From positions 1 to 47,927 of the forward strand of contig JAIEPV010000114.1 of assembly GCA_019748215.1 (NCBI GenBank): a DNA stretch of 47,927 bases. The letters run 5' to 3'. Position numbers and translations under genes: made by a program. This document shows, one piece after another, positions 34,920-43,643 of the stretch. Origin of the DNA: Hyphomicrobium sp. (lineage in GTDB: Bacteria > Pseudomonadota > Alphaproteobacteria > Rhizobiales > Hyphomicrobiaceae). Position 1 is the first letter of the stretch. Every line of letters begins with the position of its first letter. Under the pieces are notes generated by a model that worked only from the letters and a program-made list of their open reading frames with translations, was not told the DNA's origin and did not search any database.

Positions 34920-35367
34920 CTTGGGCATCGCACGCGGTACCGCAGCTCTATTGTTTTGAAAACAACTGCGCGATCTTAATCTCTGCCGACATAGGCAGCC
35001 CGCCCTGCGGGTAACGTGGCTCCCGCCCTTGATCGCCTCAGCAAAAATCAGAACGAAATGAGGCGCGAACCCAGTCAGGTGTTCCGCACGTAACAGACGA
35101 GCGGGTGACGTTGCCCGATCCTGCCGCATTCGCCTGAAAATTAACAAAACGAACAATCATTCTCCTTGACCGCGCCGCAATTCACCTACAAAAAAAATGA
35201 ACATTCGTTTTGCTGCAAACGGCGGGGGTAGAGGTGGCAAACGCAGGACATGATCGGCCGGCGATTGCGGCTGCCAATTGGCTGGGCATCGATAGGACAC
35301 GTCGCTTGCTGAGCGCTTGGGTCGCTCGTGCGCTGGTCGCTCAAACCTCGCTTGGGATGGAGCCGGC
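34920..35367. other. Intergenic region upstream of the tetR-RND operon
   Basis: About 450 bp without a supported gene. The first half shows nothing but a short GC hairpin (near 34999-35013) without a T-run. The second half carries the promoter and operator pair described separately. Confidence 0.5.
35148..35209 (+). promoter_or_regulatory. Two operator-like palindromes flanking the tetR-RND promoter
   Basis: Site 1, AACGAACAATCATT (35148-35161), and site 2, AATGAACATTCGTT (35196-35209), fit one dyad, AAYGAA-NN-TTCRTT; site 2 fits exactly and site 1 has one mismatch. The outer parts also form a 9-bp inverted repeat (CAAAACGAA at 35145-35153, TTCGTTTTG at 35204-35212). Between them lies TTGACC (35166-35171) and, 15 bp on, TACAAA (35187-35192), a likely -35/-10 pair. 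The layout suits autorepression by the TetR protein encoded downstream; that link is inferred. Confidence 0.6.
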
Positions 35368-36012
35368 ATGCCGAAATTGAAACCACAGACGCAGCGACTG
35401 CGGCGCGAACACATTCTGGATGCGGCCGAGCGAAGCTTCGCGCGCGGAGGATTTCACGCCACGACGATGCAGGACATTTGCCGCGAGGCCGACGTCAGCC
35501 CGGGCGCTTTGTATCTTTATTTCGATAGCAAGGAAGCGTTGATCGCCGGATTGTGCGAGCGCGATCGAGCTGAGTTCGCCGAGAAGTTGGCGACACTCGC
35601 AACGGCCCCAGACTTCATCAAGGCGCTGAACGCCATCGGCGAACATTACTTCATCGAAGAGGGCGCCGAAAAGCAGCGTTTTGTTGTCGAGATGGGCGTC
35701 GAGTCGACACGCAACCCGCGCGTTGCCGAAATCTTTTTAAGTGTCGATCGGTTCTGCAATGAAAGTTTCGAAAAGCTGTTTCAGCGCCTCAAGACCGAAG
35801 GCCGCATCGCGCCAAGTGTCGATATTCCGACACTTGCGAAAGTCTTCACCGTCATCGGCGACGGCATGTTCTGGCGTAGGGCGATCGAACCGACGTTCGA
35901 CGCCCGTTCGGTGCTTCCGGTCCTCACCGAACTCTTCGGCACGTTGCTCAAGCCAACGGAACTTCCAGACGCCGCCCCGGCTTCCGCAAAAATTCGCGTG
36001 GTACACATATGA
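35368..36012 (+). CDS. TetR/AcrR family transcriptional regulator
   Basis: A 214-residue repressor-type regulator. The N-terminal helix-turn-helix is classical: ILDAAERSFARGGFHATTMQ then DICREADVSPGALYLYFDSK at about residues 14-55. The C-terminal ligand domain is variable, as usual. The ATG at 35368 has GGAG about six bases ahead; the frame extends slightly upstream without resemblance. Its stop overlaps the start of the efflux adaptor gene (ATGA), so regulator and pump are translationally coupled. It probably represses its own operon through the palindromes upstream and is released by a pump substrate. Confidence 0.94.
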   Translation: MPKLKPQTQRLRREHILDAAERSFARGGFHATTMQDICREADVSPGALYLYFDSKEALIAGLCERDRAEFAEKLATLATAPDFIKALNAIGEHYFIEEGAEKQRFVVEMGVESTRNPRVAEIFLSVDRFCNESFEKLFQRLKTEGRIAPSVDIPTLAKVFTVIGDGMFWRRAIEPTFDARSVLPVLTELFGTLLKPTELPDAAPASAKIRVVHI

Positions 36013-37223
36013 GCCGTCTTCGTAATCTTGCGGTTCTCGCCGTTATCCTCGGGACGGTTGGCGGCGGTTATTACTGGCTGGCCCAGCGACACGAGACACG
36101 GCAGCGCGAGGCCGCCGCCGCAGCATCGAAACCGGTCGCGCCTCCGTCCGTCACAGTGTCCAAAATTGTCATGGCGGACTTTGTCGAAACCGCCGTGGTT
36201 TCGGGTTCACTGGTCGCGCGTGAAGAGATCTTGGTCGCGCCGGAAGTTGAAGGTTTTCGCGTCCTCGAACTGATGGTTGACGAAGGCAATCGCGTCAAGA
36301 AAGGCGATATCCTAGCGCGCTTGGTCTCCGAACAGCTCGACGCTCAAGTGGCGCAAAACACCGCTGGACTCGCCCGTTCCGATGCCGCCATCGCGCAAGC
36401 GAAAAGCCAGATTGTCGAAGCGGAGGCCCGCGAACGCGAGGCCAAGGCGCAGCTCGAGCGCGCCGAACCGCTCAGCAAGTCCGGGTACCTGTCAGGCAGC
36501 GTCTATGACCAGCGCAAAAGTGCAGCGAGCACGGCTGCCGCTCAACTCGTCGCAGCTCGCGATGCGCTCAAGGCGACGGAAGCTGAAAAAAATCAGATCA
36601 TCGCACAGGGTCGCGAAGTGGCTTGGCGTCGCAGTAATACAGACGTGCGCGCGCCTCAGGACGGCATGGTAAGCCGGCGAAATGCGCGCATCGGGGCGAT
36701 GGCGACCGCAATTGGTGATCCGATGTTCCGCATCATATCGAAGGGCGAAATTGAACTCGACGCTGAAATCGTCGAGACGGAATTGCCGCGCGTTCATGAA
36801 GGTCAAAAAGCCATCGTCACAGTGCCGGGCACCGGCGAGTTTGAAGGCACCGTTCGCTTGGTCGCACCCGAAGTCGATAAGGCGACGCGGCTTGGCCGGG
36901 TGAAAATTTTCCTCGGCGATAATCCTGCCCTTCGCATTGGGACGTTCGCGCGCGGCCGGATTGAAACGTCCCGCAGTCGCGGACTGGCAGCACCATCTGC
37001 CTCGGTGACGTTTGAAGCCGATGGCGCTCACGCCCAGGCGGTCGTCGATAATAAGGTCGAGCGGCGGACTTTGAAAACAGGCCTGATCGCGGGAGAGAAC
37101 GTCGAAATCATAAGCGGCCTCGCCGAGGGCGACGTCATCGTGACGCGGGCCGGCACATTCCTGCGTGACGGCGACCTCGTTACGCCGATCATGCCGACGG
37201 CGAAATTAAGTGAGGCGCAATAA
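36009..37223 (+). CDS. RND efflux periplasmic adaptor subunit
   Basis: A 404-residue membrane-fusion protein that links an RND pump to an outer-membrane channel. It has one N-terminal membrane anchor (VLAVILGTVGGGYYWLAQ). The split biotinyl-lipoyl domain is visible in VAPEVEGFRVLELMVDEGNR and later VRAPQDGMVSRRNARIGA, with a coiled-coil hairpin between (about residues 115-200). Beta-barrel and proximal domains follow. It overlaps tetR by 4 bases and the pump gene by 1 (TAATG). No outer-membrane factor gene is next to it. Confidence 0.94.
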   Translation: MSRLRNLAVLAVILGTVGGGYYWLAQRHETRQREAAAAASKPVAPPSVTVSKIVMADFVETAVVSGSLVAREEILVAPEVEGFRVLELMVDEGNRVKKGDILARLVSEQLDAQVAQNTAGLARSDAAIAQAKSQIVEAEAREREAKAQLERAEPLSKSGYLSGSVYDQRKSAASTAAAQLVAARDALKATEAEKNQIIAQGREVAWRRSNTDVRAPQDGMVSRRNARIGAMATAIGDPMFRIISKGEIELDAEIVETELPRVHEGQKAIVTVPGTGEFEGTVRLVAPEVDKATRLGRVKIFLGDNPALRIGTFARGRIETSRSRGLAAPSASVTFEADGAHAQAVVDNKVERRTLKTGLIAGENVEIISGLAEGDVIVTRAGTFLRDGDLVTPIMPTAKLSEAQ

Positions 37224-40200
37224 TGCGGATCAACATTTCCGCCTGGTCGATCCGCAATCCGATCCCGGCGATCGTGCTGTTCGCGGTTTTGATGCTGCTT
37301 GGCATCATCAGCTTCATGCGCCTTCCGGTAACGCGGTTTCCGAACATCGACATACCGATCATTTCCGTCACTGTGACGCAGTCGGGGTCGGCGCCGGCCG
37401 AGCTTGAAACTCAAATCACAAAGGAAGTCGAAGACGCCGTCTTAAACATCACAGGCATCAAGCATGTCCGATCGACGCTGACGGACGGCGCCTCAACGAC
37501 GGTGCTCGAATTTCGTCTCGAAACCGATATCGATCGCGCGTTGGACGACGTCAAAGATGCCATTACAAAAATCCGGGCCAATCTGCCGCGCACCATCGAC
37601 GAACCGATCATCACGCGCATCGACGTCGAAGGCCAAGCAATCTTGTCATATGCGGCGACATCACCAGCGCTGACGCTCGAACAACTGTCGTGGCATGTCG
37701 ATGACGTCATCAAACGGCGGCTGCAAACGGCGAAGGGTGTCGGACGGGTTGAACGCTATGGCGGCGTCGACCGCGAGATCCGCGTTCATCTCGATCCCGA
37801 CAAGCTCCTCGCCTATGGCATCACGGCCGCCGAAGTTAATCGGCAAGTTCGCGCCACCAATGTCGATCTCGGCGGCGGGCGCGGCGAAGTTGGCGGGCAG
37901 GAACAGGCCATCCGCACGCTCGCTGGCGCGCGCAAGGTCGAAACGCTGGCCGATTCCAAAATTATCCTATCGGGCGCCCGCGAAGTTCGCTTGAAGGATC
38001 TCGGGCGCATCGTCGACGATGCCAGCGAGCAGCGCTCGTTTGGACGCCTGAACAGCCAGCCCGTCGTTTCATTCTCGATTTTTCGCTCGAAGGGATCGAG
38101 TGATCTGTCCGTCGCCGATGCGGTGACCAAAGAACTCACCGCCATCGAGGCGGAGTATCCCGATGTGAAAATGGCGAAGATCGACGACGCGGTCGCCTAC
38201 ACGCGGGGCAATTATGAAGCCGCCATGACGGCCCTCATTGAAGGCGCTGCATTGGCCGTTCTCGTCGTGCTGCTATTCTTGCGCAACTGGCGTGCGACGA
38301 TGATCGCCGCCATTGCCTTGCCGCTGGCCGCGATCCCGACGTTCTGGGCGATCAGCGTCATGGGCTTTTCGCTCAATCTCGTCAGCTTGCTCGGCATCAC
38401 GCTGGTGACCGGCATTCTTGTCGACGATGCCATCGTCGAGATCGAGAATATCGTCCGCCACATGAACATGGGCAAATCGCCCTATCGCGCTTCGATCGAG
38501 GCGGCCGATGAGATTGGTCTGGCAGTCATCGCCATCACCATGACAATCGTCGCGATCTTCGCGCCGGTGTCGTTCATGGGCGGCATTGCTGGGCAATACT
38601 TCAAGCAGTTCGGCTTGACGGTGGCTGTCGCCGTGCTGTTTTCGCTGCTCGTCGCGCGACTGATCACGCCGATGATGACCGCGTATCTGATGCGTCCGCT
38701 ACCCCCGCACGTGCATGGCGACGGAACATTGATGCGGCTTTATACACGCTTTCTCGCGGTGACACTTCGCTGGCGCTACCTCACCTTGTTGACCGGTGTC
38801 GCGCTCTTTACAGCATCGGTCTACGCAACGACCCTGCTGCCAACGGGGTTCATTCCAGATGAAGACACATCGCGCGTGGTCGCCTCCGCAGAATTTCCGC
38901 CCGGAACACCGCTGAAAGAAACGCGCGACCGCACCGACGACATGGTCAAGGTGTTGCGGACCATTCCGGAAGTTGCGCAGGTTTTCGTGCTCGGTGGCAC
39001 CAGCCCGACGGGGCAACTCGAAGTGCGGCGAGCCTCACTCTTTATCAAGCTCGTGCCAAAAACCGAGCGCAAGATTTCGCAAAAGCAGCTGAAGACGGTG
39101 ATCGCCGAAAAGCTCGCCACCATTCCCGATAGCCGCGCCTGGTACGTGAACGAACGCGGCGAGCGCGAGCTCTCTTTTTCGATTTTGTCGCGCGATGGCG
39201 ATGTACTGAACGCGGCGATTGGCAAACTCGAAGGCGCGCTACGGCAAGTCCCGGGGTTTCGCAATGTCGCCGCCACCGGATCGACCGATCGACCCGAAAT
39301 CCGCGTCGTCCCAAGGTTGGACGAGGCCGCCCGGCTTGGGGTGTCGCCGGAGCAGATCGCCGAGACTATTCGCGTCGCAACCATCGGCGACGCGGAATTC
39401 AATTTGGCCAAATTCACGGTCGGAGACCGCCAGATTCCGATCCGGGTCCAACTTGAGGAATCGACCCGAACCGATCTGCGTCAGCTGGAGCAGCTGCGCG
39501 TCACCAACGGGGCTGGGCAAGCCATCCCGTTGACGGCAGTGGCCAGCGTCGCGTTCGGGCGCGGACCAAGTTCGATCGAACGATACGACCGCGAACGGCG
39601 CGCCGTGATCGGGATCGATCTTGAAAAAGGTGTGCCGCTGAGTGTCGGACGGGAGCGCTTTCAAACGATCGTCGAAAGCGTGAAGCTGCCGCCGTCGATC
39701 CGGCTTCAGCCCTCGGGCGATGCCGAGGTCCAAGACGAGGTGGCGAATGGCTTCATCACGGCGATGGGCACGGGCATCATGATTGTCCTCGGCGTGTTGA
39801 TCTTGCTGTTCCGCAGCGTGTTCCAGCCGATCACCATTCTACTATCGTTGCCGCTCTCGTTCGGCGGCGTTGCGCTCAGCCTGCTCGCGACCAACAACCC
39901 GATCAGCATGCCGGTTTACATCGGGCTGCTGATGCTGATGGGCATCGTGACCAAGAATGCGATCATGCTGGTTGATTTCGCGATCGAGGAAGTGGCGCGC
40001 GGCGTTGAACGCAAGGAAGCGATCATCGACGCCGGCCGCAAGCGCGCCCGGCCGATCATCATGACCACGCTGGCGATGGCGGCCGGGATGCTGCCGAGCG
40101 CCTTGGCGCTTGGCGACGGCGGCGAGTTTCGCGCGCCAATGGCCATTGCGGTGATCGGCGGATTGCTCGTCTCGACCGTACTATCGCTTGTCTTCGTGCC

Positions 40201-40390
40201 GTCGTTCTTCACAGTCATGGATGACTTCGGAAATTTGATGCAGTGGATTTTTGGCCGCTTCATCGGTCCAACGGACGAGCCTGAAATGGCTGATAACGCC
40301 TCGACCGGCGCTCTGCCCGATCGGCCATCGCAGCTTCACGATCCAATAGAGCCGCAAATGAACCCGAGACTGCCACTCGCCGCAGAATGA
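37223..40390 (+). CDS. RND efflux transporter (AcrB/HAE1-type)
   Basis: A 1055-residue inner-membrane proton-driven pump. The two-fold architecture is complete: helix 1 (PIPAIVLFAVLMLLGIISFM), a large periplasmic domain, helices 2-7, a second periplasmic domain and helices 8-12. Proton-relay residues are present: D401 and D402 in GILVDDAIVEIENIV and K911 in GIVTKNAIMLVDF. Substrates are unknown; the absence of a heavy-metal-type relay argues for organic compounds. The C-terminal ~40 residues are polar and extend past the last helix. It is the last gene of the tetR-adaptor-pump operon. Confidence 0.96.
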   Translation: MRINISAWSIRNPIPAIVLFAVLMLLGIISFMRLPVTRFPNIDIPIISVTVTQSGSAPAELETQITKEVEDAVLNITGIKHVRSTLTDGASTTVLEFRLETDIDRALDDVKDAITKIRANLPRTIDEPIITRIDVEGQAILSYAATSPALTLEQLSWHVDDVIKRRLQTAKGVGRVERYGGVDREIRVHLDPDKLLAYGITAAEVNRQVRATNVDLGGGRGEVGGQEQAIRTLAGARKVETLADSKIILSGAREVRLKDLGRIVDDASEQRSFGRLNSQPVVSFSIFRSKGSSDLSVADAVTKELTAIEAEYPDVKMAKIDDAVAYTRGNYEAAMTALIEGAALAVLVVLLFLRNWRATMIAAIALPLAAIPTFWAISVMGFSLNLVSLLGITLVTGILVDDAIVEIENIVRHMNMGKSPYRASIEAADEIGLAVIAITMTIVAIFAPVSFMGGIAGQYFKQFGLTVAVAVLFSLLVARLITPMMTAYLMRPLPPHVHGDGTLMRLYTRFLAVTLRWRYLTLLTGVALFTASVYATTLLPTGFIPDEDTSRVVASAEFPPGTPLKETRDRTDDMVKVLRTIPEVAQVFVLGGTSPTGQLEVRRASLFIKLVPKTERKISQKQLKTVIAEKLATIPDSRAWYVNERGERELSFSILSRDGDVLNAAIGKLEGALRQVPGFRNVAATGSTDRPEIRVVPRLDEAARLGVSPEQIAETIRVATIGDAEFNLAKFTVGDRQIPIRVQLEESTRTDLRQLEQLRVTNGAGQAIPLTAVASVAFGRGPSSIERYDRERRAVIGIDLEKGVPLSVGRERFQTIVESVKLPPSIRLQPSGDAEVQDEVANGFITAMGTGIMIVLGVLILLFRSVFQPITILLSLPLSFGGVALSLLATNNPISMPVYIGLLMLMGIVTKNAIMLVDFAIEEVARGVERKEAIIDAGRKRARPIIMTTLAMAAGMLPSALALGDGGEFRAPMAIAVIGGLLVSTVLSLVFVPSFFTVMDDFGNLMQWIFGRFIGPTDEPEMADNASTGALPDRPSQLHDPIEPQMNPRLPLAAE

Positions 40391-40472
40391 GATAGTTGCT
40401 AAAACCGCGTTGTAGTCCTGCGCCATGACTCCTAAGTGTCGGGTGCCGCACAATTGTCAAAAAGGTGGCGTG

Positions 40473-41663
40473 ATGTTTGACGCGAAATCGATCCTGGAAG
40501 GTCTCGTGAAGGGCGCAGCGCCCAACGCACAATCGCCGTCAGGCGGCGGAGGCCTTGCGGAAATTCTCGGCCAGATCCTCGGCGGCGCCAACAATGCCGG
40601 TGGCGCGGGGGGCAGCTCCGGCGGTGGCCTTGGCGGCGGATTGGGCGACATCTTGGGCAAGCTTGGCGGCGCGGCTCAGGGTCAGCGCGGTGGCTCGCTG
40701 GGCACTGCTCCGCAGGATCAAGGCGGCGGACTGGCCGACATTATCGGCGAATTGCAACGCCAGTTCGGTCAAGGTGGAGCCGCACCGGCATCACCCGCAA
40801 CGCGCCACGCTACGGATGCGCCGGCCGGAGGATCAGGCGGCGGTCTTGGCGATATTCTCGGTCAGTTGAGAGATCAGTTGGGCAAGGCTGGCGGCGCCAG
40901 TGGTGGCGGCGGGATCGCCGACATTCTCGGCCAGGTTCTGGGCCAAGCAACGCAGGGCGCACGCGAAGGCGCGACGAAGATTGGCGATGCCACAGGCGCG
41001 CGCGACGCACTCGGCCGCGCAACTGGCGGGCAAAGCGCCGACGATCTGCTCGCCAAGCTCAAAGAGATCGTCCAACAAAACCCCATGGCGGCCGGTACTG
41101 CGGCCGGTGGTCTTGGAGGCCTCGTCCTCGGAACCCGCACAGGTCGGTCGATTGCCGGCAGTGCGGCGAGGATCGGCGCGTTGGCTCTGATCGGCGGCCT
41201 CGCGTACAAGGCGTTTCAAAATTATCAGGCCGGCAAGCCGCTCATCACAGGTGCGATGCCGGCGGAAGCCGCGCCAGATGGATCCGGTTTTGAACCAGCA
41301 GCCGTGACCAACGAAACAGCCGCACTCTACATTCGCGCGATGATTGCGGCGGCAGCTTCTGATGGACGCGTTGACGCTGACGAGCAGGCCAAAGTCATCG
41401 CCAGCTTGCGCCAAGCAGGTGCGGATGCCGAGGCTGAGGCGTTCATTGCGAGCGAGCTGAATAATCCAGCGACCGTCGAGCAGCTTGCGGCAGCGGCGCA
41501 ATCGCCCGAGGAAGCCATGCAGATTTATACAGCCGCGCGCATCGCCATTGAACCCGATGAGCGGGCAGAGCAGGCGTTTCTCACGAAGCTGGCTCAGGCG
41601 TTGCGCATCGATACCAAACTGATGGCGCATATCGAAGCCACGACGCGCGGCGCAGCGGCTTAA
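40473..41663 (+). CDS. Gly-rich repeat protein with DUF533/TerB-like C-terminal domain
   Basis: A 396-residue protein. The start MFDAKSILEGLVKG (ATG 40473) is like that of DUF533 proteins; a GTG directly precedes it. The N-terminal ~190 residues hold five spaced copies of a GGG-L/I-x-D/E-I-L/I-G-Q/K/E motif (GLAEILGQ, GLGDILGK, GLADIIGE, GLGDILGQ, GIADILGQ) in Gly/Ala-rich linkers. A glycine-rich hydrophobic stretch follows (AAGGLGGLVLGTRTGRSIAG and ALIGGLAYKAFQNY), possibly membrane-associated. The last ~125 residues form an all-helical TerB-like domain (AMIAAAASDGRVDADEQAKV). The function of DUF533 proteins is unknown. It ends at a bidirectional terminator. Confidence 0.8.
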   Translation: MFDAKSILEGLVKGAAPNAQSPSGGGGLAEILGQILGGANNAGGAGGSSGGGLGGGLGDILGKLGGAAQGQRGGSLGTAPQDQGGGLADIIGELQRQFGQGGAAPASPATRHATDAPAGGSGGGLGDILGQLRDQLGKAGGASGGGGIADILGQVLGQATQGAREGATKIGDATGARDALGRATGGQSADDLLAKLKEIVQQNPMAAGTAAGGLGGLVLGTRTGRSIAGSAARIGALALIGGLAYKAFQNYQAGKPLITGAMPAEAAPDGSGFEPAAVTNETAALYIRAMIAAAASDGRVDADEQAKVIASLRQAGADAEAEAFIASELNNPATVEQLAAAAQSPEEAMQIYTAARIAIEPDERAEQAFLTKLAQALRIDTKLMAHIEATTRGAAA

Positions 41664-41683
41664 ACGACGCCGGTCAGAAATTG

Positions 41684-41724
41684 AAAAGGGGCGTCCGCAC
41701 AAAATGCAGATGCCCCTTTTTTTT
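41684..41724. terminator. Bidirectional terminator between convergent genes
   Basis: The stem AAAAGGGGC (41684-41692) pairs with GCCCCTTTT (41712-41720). Eight T in all follow on the plus strand, and the complementary A-run gives a T-tract on the minus strand. It serves both the DUF533 gene and the opposing ABC-transporter operon. Confidence 0.87.
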
Positions 41725-41752
41725 ATTTGTCGTCGCTGATCGAAAGCGCGCT

Positions 41753-42862
41753 CTAGTTGGCGGCCGTCTTCGGCGTCGTCGCGGCGCTAGCGGCCCCATC
41801 GAGTTTGAAAAACGCATCGACGCGCATGCCGGTGAAGAGAGGCGGGTTGCCGTCAAGCGTGACGATAACCTCGACGACCTCGACATCGTTTGGACGGCGT
41901 GGTCCCCGCGTAGCGATCCGCGGCGCGCCAAGTGATTGCGAAATGGAAGTTACCGTGCCTTCGAACGTCTTGTCGGGAAACGCATCAGCCTTGACGACAA
42001 CTTGTTGGCCGACGCGAACCTTGGCTGCGTCGCGCTCTTCGACTTCGGCGCGCAGTCGCAGGCTCGTCAAATCTCCAAACACGACGAGAACGCTTTCAGG
42101 TGACGGCACCGCCGTCTCCCCGACTTTACCCGACATGTTCAGTACGGTGCCGTCGGACGGAGCTCGCACCCGCGTCCGCTCCAAAGCGATTTCAGCCGCC
42201 GAAAGCTCGGCCCGCGCCATGGCGAGAGACGATTCGAGGCGCAGAGTCAGGGGCACGCCGGGGCGGCTGTTGATTTCGCTCAAGGCGGCACGATCAGCGG
42301 CAAGCTTGGTGAGCGCATCCGACACTTTGGTGCGTGCGACGTTCATCGCATCGGCGGACGACGTATCCGTCTTGGCACTGCGAGACGTGGCGTCGAACGC
42401 TTCGCGGGCGGCGAACAGAGCCCTTTCGGAAGCGGCGATGAGATCCTCAGCCTTGCGGCGCTCCAGCGCAAGTCCGGTTACCTTTTCTTCTTCGCGCTCG
42501 CGCTCACGGACACTGACTTCTGCCAGTGCCGCAGCGATTTTTACGTAAATATCTTGATCGTCGAGACGCACGAGCAGGTCGCCGGCCTTGACCTGATCGT
42601 TGGTTTTCGCCAGCACTTCGACGATTTTGCCCGGCACTTGGCTCGCAAGACGGACTTCACCGTCTTTCGGTTCAACCCGGCCGGTGGCGGACGCCGCCCA
42701 CTGTGCAACCGGCGCGGCGCTCTGCGCGTAAGCCGATCCGGCGATTGCCGATCGGTTTTTGTCGGCACTCGCGAAATCGGCAACGACATAGCCGAGCACG
42801 ATCGCCAACGTCCCAGCCGTTAGAATAGTGGTGATGGCCGGATTAATTTTCTGTTTAAGCAT
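41753..42862 (-). CDS. HlyD/DevB-type ABC exporter adaptor
   Basis: A 369-residue membrane-fusion protein. It has one N-terminal anchor (TTILTAGTLAIVLGYVVADF), then the lipoyl half-motif EVRLASQVPGKIVEVLAKTN. A long charged coiled-coil hairpin rich in Glu/Arg (about residues 110-215) follows, then the second half ERTRVRAPSDGTVLNMSGKV and a beta-barrel domain ending in FTGMRVDAFFKLDG. It is the last gene of a three-gene ABC unit and overlaps the ATPase gene by 8 bases. The DevB group normally works with DevC-like permeases and DevA-like ATPases and exports lipids or peptides; the substrate here is unknown. Confidence 0.92.
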   Translation of the reverse strand: MLKQKINPAITTILTAGTLAIVLGYVVADFASADKNRSAIAGSAYAQSAAPVAQWAASATGRVEPKDGEVRLASQVPGKIVEVLAKTNDQVKAGDLLVRLDDQDIYVKIAAALAEVSVREREREEEKVTGLALERRKAEDLIAASERALFAAREAFDATSRSAKTDTSSADAMNVARTKVSDALTKLAADRAALSEINSRPGVPLTLRLESSLAMARAELSAAEIALERTRVRAPSDGTVLNMSGKVGETAVPSPESVLVVFGDLTSLRLRAEVEERDAAKVRVGQQVVVKADAFPDKTFEGTVTSISQSLGAPRIATRGPRRPNDVEVVEVIVTLDGNPPLFTGMRVDAFFKLDGAASAATTPKTAAN

Positions 42863-43643
42863 GGAGCTTGCGCCTCTTCGTCAAATCGGTGATTTCGGGG
42901 GCATTAACGCCTTCCGGCCGGCGCTCTTCGCCGACGATACGGCCGTCTTCGATCCGCACGACACGGTCGGCATAGCCGAGTGTGCGCGGATCGTGAGTGA
43001 CGGCCAAAACACTGCGATGCTGTTCTTTCGCAATACGCGACAGCAGCGCCATGACGGCGTGCCCATTCTCGCTGTCGAGTGCCGCTGTCGGTTCATCGGC
43101 GAGCACGATCGACGGCGACGAGGCAATCGCACGCGCCACTGCGACGCGCTGTTGCTCTCCGCCCGACAGGTTGCCTGGATAATTGGTGAGCCGATGCCCG
43201 AGCCCGACGTCGCGCAGCACTTCCTCTGAACGGCTTGTCGCTGCGAAGCCGCTGATGCCGCGCACATCGAGCGCGATGCGCACGTTTTCGATGGCGTTCA
43301 AAGTCGGGAACAGGTTGTACGATTGAAAGATGAAGCCGATGTGGTCGCGCCGCACGCGCGCCAGATCTTCGGCCGAAAGCCCGGACATTTTATCGCCTGC
43401 GATCGTTAGGTCGCCGGAGGTCGCCGTTAGAATACCGCCGAGAATCGACAGCAAAGTCGTCTTGCCGGAACCAGACGGCCCCATCAGCAACGTCAGCTCG
43501 CCAGGGATCAGCTCAAGGCTGACGCCTTTCAGGGCCATGACCATGCCGGCGCCACTGCCAAGCTGCTTGACGATATTTTCAGCCCGAAGCACCGGCACGG
43601 GCGGCGCTGTCGTGGGCGTGTCGACGGGTTGTTTTGCGATCAT
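42855..43643 (-). CDS. ABC transporter ATP-binding protein (DevA/MacB/LolD type)
   Basis: A 262-residue ATPase. Walker A is GPSGSGKTT (K61), the signature is LSGGEQQR near residue 157, Walker B is IVLADEPTAALDSE near 178, and the switch His is in VLAVTHDP. The Q-loop reads IFQSYNLFPTLNAIENV. These features place it with the ATPases that partner FtsX/MacB-type permeases. It overlaps the adaptor gene by 8 bases and the permease gene by 4, a tightly coupled operon. Confidence 0.95.
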   Translation of the reverse strand: MIAKQPVDTPTTAPPVPVLRAENIVKQLGSGAGMVMALKGVSLELIPGELTLLMGPSGSGKTTLLSILGGILTATSGDLTIAGDKMSGLSAEDLARVRRDHIGFIFQSYNLFPTLNAIENVRIALDVRGISGFAATSRSEEVLRDVGLGHRLTNYPGNLSGGEQQRVAVARAIASSPSIVLADEPTAALDSENGHAVMALLSRIAKEQHRSVLAVTHDPRTLGYADRVVRIEDGRIVGEERRPEGVNAPEITDLTKRRKLHA

